Part shown: positions 62,533 through 64,000 of the stretch, piece after piece | Position numbering within the stretch: position 1 is the first letter of the stretch | How the letters are laid out: the number at the start of each line of letters is the position of its first letter | Assembly: GCA_001584565.1 (NCBI GenBank) | Contig: LSFY01000001.1 | Span: forward strand, 544,001 to 608,000 | Reading direction: 5' to 3' | DNA from: Alkalithermobacter thermoalcaliphilus JW-YL-7 = DSM 7308 | GTDB lineage: Bacteria; Bacillota; Clostridia; Peptostreptococcales; Peptostreptococcaceae | DNA: 64,000 bases | The notes under the pieces: generated by a model | Told to the model about the DNA's origin: nothing | Seen by the model: the letters and a program-made list of their open reading frames with translations, nothing else | The model's database searches: none | Program-made: the position numbers and the translations under genes

Positions 62533-64000
62533 ATGATAAAAGGAAATGGAGCTTCTCCTGGTATAGGTATAGGAAAAGTTCTCCTTATAGAGCATACTCA
62601 AATCAATGTAGAAAAAAACATAGTTCAAGATACAGCACACGAAGAAACTAAGTTTTTAGCTGCTGTAGAAAAAGCCAAAGAACAATTAACAGAAATTAAA
62701 GAAAAGGCATTAAGAGAGCTTGGAGAAGATAAAGCTGAAATATTTAATGCACATATTATGGTTTTAGAAGACCCTGAATTTATAGATTCAACAATAAATA
62801 AAATAAAAGATGAAAAAGTAAATTCAGAGTATGCATTTAAACAAATAGCTGATATGTTTATCTCTATGTTTGAAAGCATGGATAATGAATATATGAAAGA
62901 AAGAGCTGCAGATATAAAAGATGTATCAGATAGAGTTTTGAGAAATCTTTTAGGTATTGACATTGTAGATCTTTCTAACTTAAAAGAAGAAGTTATATTA
63001 GTAACACAAGACCTTACTCCATCAGATACAGCTACAATGGACAAAAATAAGGTTTTAGGTTTTTTAACTAATATAGGTGGAAAAACATCTCATACGGCTA
63101 TAATGGCAAGAACTTTAGAAATTCCAGCTGTTGTTGGATTAAAAGATATAACTGATAAGGTTAAAACAGGAGATTTTATAGTGTTTAATGGAGAAACAGG
63201 AGATGTTGTTTTAAATCCAGATGAAAACACTATAAATGAATACAAAAAGTTAAAAGAAGAATTCGATAAAACTAGAAAAGAACTAGAAAGCTATAAAGGT
63301 AAAGAAAGTAAAACTATAGATGGAAGACAAGTTGAACTTGCAGGAAATATAGGCACACCGAATGATATAGAAGGACTTATTAAAAATGATGCAGAAGGTG
63401 TAGGTCTATATAGAACTGAGTTTTTATATATGGATAGAGATGATTTTCCAAGTGAAGATGAGCAATTTGAAGCTTACAAAGCAGTGCTTGAAGCTATGAA
63501 TCCAAAACCTATAGTTATTAGAACTTTAGATATAGGTGGAGATAAAGAACTTTCGTACATGAAAATGGATAAAGAAATGAATCCATTCTTAGGATATAGA
63601 GCTATAAGACTTTGTCTTGATAGAAAAGACATATTTAAAACTCAACTTAGAGCACTTTTAAGAGCTAGTGTATACGGAAATTTAAAAATAATGTTTCCTA
63701 TGATATCTTGTTTAGAAGAATTATTAGAAGCTAAAAGTGTTTTAGAGGAAGTAAAAAAAGATTTAGACAAAGAAAATATATCTTATTCTAAAGATGTACA
63801 AGTTGGAATGATGATAGAAGTTCCATCAGCTGCTATAATAAGTGATATATTAGCTAAGCATGTTGATTTCTTTAGTATAGGAACTAATGATTTGATACAG
63901 TACACTTGTGCAGTTGATAGAATGAATGAAAAAATCCACAATTTATACAATCCATTTAATCCTGCTGTATTAAGACTTATAAAATTAGTTATAGATAATG
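62533..64000 (+). CDS. ptsI: PTS enzyme I (5' part)
   Basis: 489 residues visible, continues beyond the window (full length about 570). [14 protein letters not shown] opens the protein; phospho-histidine near 187 in [23 protein letters not shown] and [15 protein letters not shown] of the PEP domain; [10 protein letters not shown] near the cut end. Takes phosphate from PEP to HPr. TAGGAGGG precedes ATG. Confidence 0.96.
   Translation, partial: MIKGNGASPGIGIGKVLLIEHTQINVEKNIVQDTAHEETKFLAAVEKAKEQLTEIKEKALRELGEDKAEIFNAHIMVLEDPEFIDSTINKIKDEKVNSEYAFKQIADMFISMFESMDNEYMKERAADIKDVSDRVLRNLLGIDIVDLSNLKEEVILVTQDLTPSDTATMDKNKVLGFLTNIGGKTSHTAIMARTLEIPAVVGLKDITDKVKTGDFIVFNGETGDVVLNPDENTINEYKKLKEEFDKTRKELESYKGKESKTIDGRQVELAGNIGTPNDIEGLIKNDAEGVGLYRTEFLYMDRDDFPSEDEQFEAYKAVLEAMNPKPIVIRTLDIGGDKELSYMKMDKEMNPFLGYRAIRLCLDRKDIFKTQLRALLRASVYGNLKIMFPMISCLEELLEAKSVLEEVKKDLDKENISYSKDVQVGMMIEVPSAAIISDILAKHVDFFSIGTNDLIQYTCAVDRMNEKIHNLYNPFNPAVLRLIKLVIDN

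Overview
The window is AT-rich (roughly 30% GC by eye), uses strong GGAGG ribosome sites, and carries genes typical of low-GC Gram-positive anaerobes: an ornithine-racemase-type PLP enzyme, a LytS/LytTR pair, a DUF1576 protein, AbgT, a BglG/GlcT-type antiterminator next to HPr and enzyme I, and DUF362. This points to an amino-acid-fermenting member of the Clostridia, possibly Peptostreptococcaceae-like. I cannot name the species. No tRNA, 16S/23S rRNA or CRISPR array was seen.

Left chromosomal arm (1-9935): the 3' part of an alanine/ornithine racemase; a LytS-type kinase and LytTR regulator just upstream of a CstA-family carrier (a BtsSR/BtsT-like layout); another multi-TM transporter; a DUF1576 membrane protein with a small partner; an AbgT transporter; and rnpB, the RNA of RNase P.

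Integrated element (about 9913-41671, 31.7 kb): a siphovirus-type prophage inserted into the 3' end of rnpB. A 21-bp core matching 20/21 lies at both ends. The prophage supplies a new 3' end and terminator to rnpB; the displaced host end and terminator lie beyond the right boundary. From left to right it holds an integrase, a small zinc-ribbon gene, early/replication genes (11.9-13.6 kb), small genes with a RecU-type resolvase that appears to start at CTG (14.3-18.2 kb), packaging genes (18.8-24.1 kb: sigma-like regulator, TerS, TerL, SPP1-type portal, MuF protein), morphogenesis and lysis (24.6-35.7 kb: scaffold, SU10-like capsid, connectors, a tail-terminator/coiled-coil/lectin-like fusion, two tail-tube paralogues, a frameshifted tail chaperone, tape measure, hub, SLH endolysin, XhlA-like protein, holin), a BsuBI/PstI-type restriction-modification pair (37.1-39.6 kb), and two more tyrosine recombinases.

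The main structural oddity of the prophage is its non-coding architecture. Four copies of a 350-480 bp repeat, two in each orientation, sit exactly at the borders between gene modules. Ten promoters share GTTATA-17 bp-TATAAT-like geometry. Nearly every late gene or short gene group ends in its own Rho-independent terminator, so late expression should need antitermination or many separate promoters. A leftover 3' end of a second terminase gene supports module exchange by recombination.

Right chromosomal arm (41672-64000): a chemoreceptor; a four-domain FAD/rhodanese/TusA/DsrE fusion; an operon of two UvrD-like proteins and a Cas4/RecB-like nuclease; a Crp/Fnr regulator divergent from a cupin and a split permease whose second half ends in a ferredoxin domain; DUF362; a decayed IS607-family element whose TnpB lacks RuvC-I; a PfkB kinase; peroxiredoxin; a YeiH-family exporter; an EamA transporter; and a GlcT-like antiterminator (frameshifted here), a RAT/terminator switch, ptsH and the start of ptsI.
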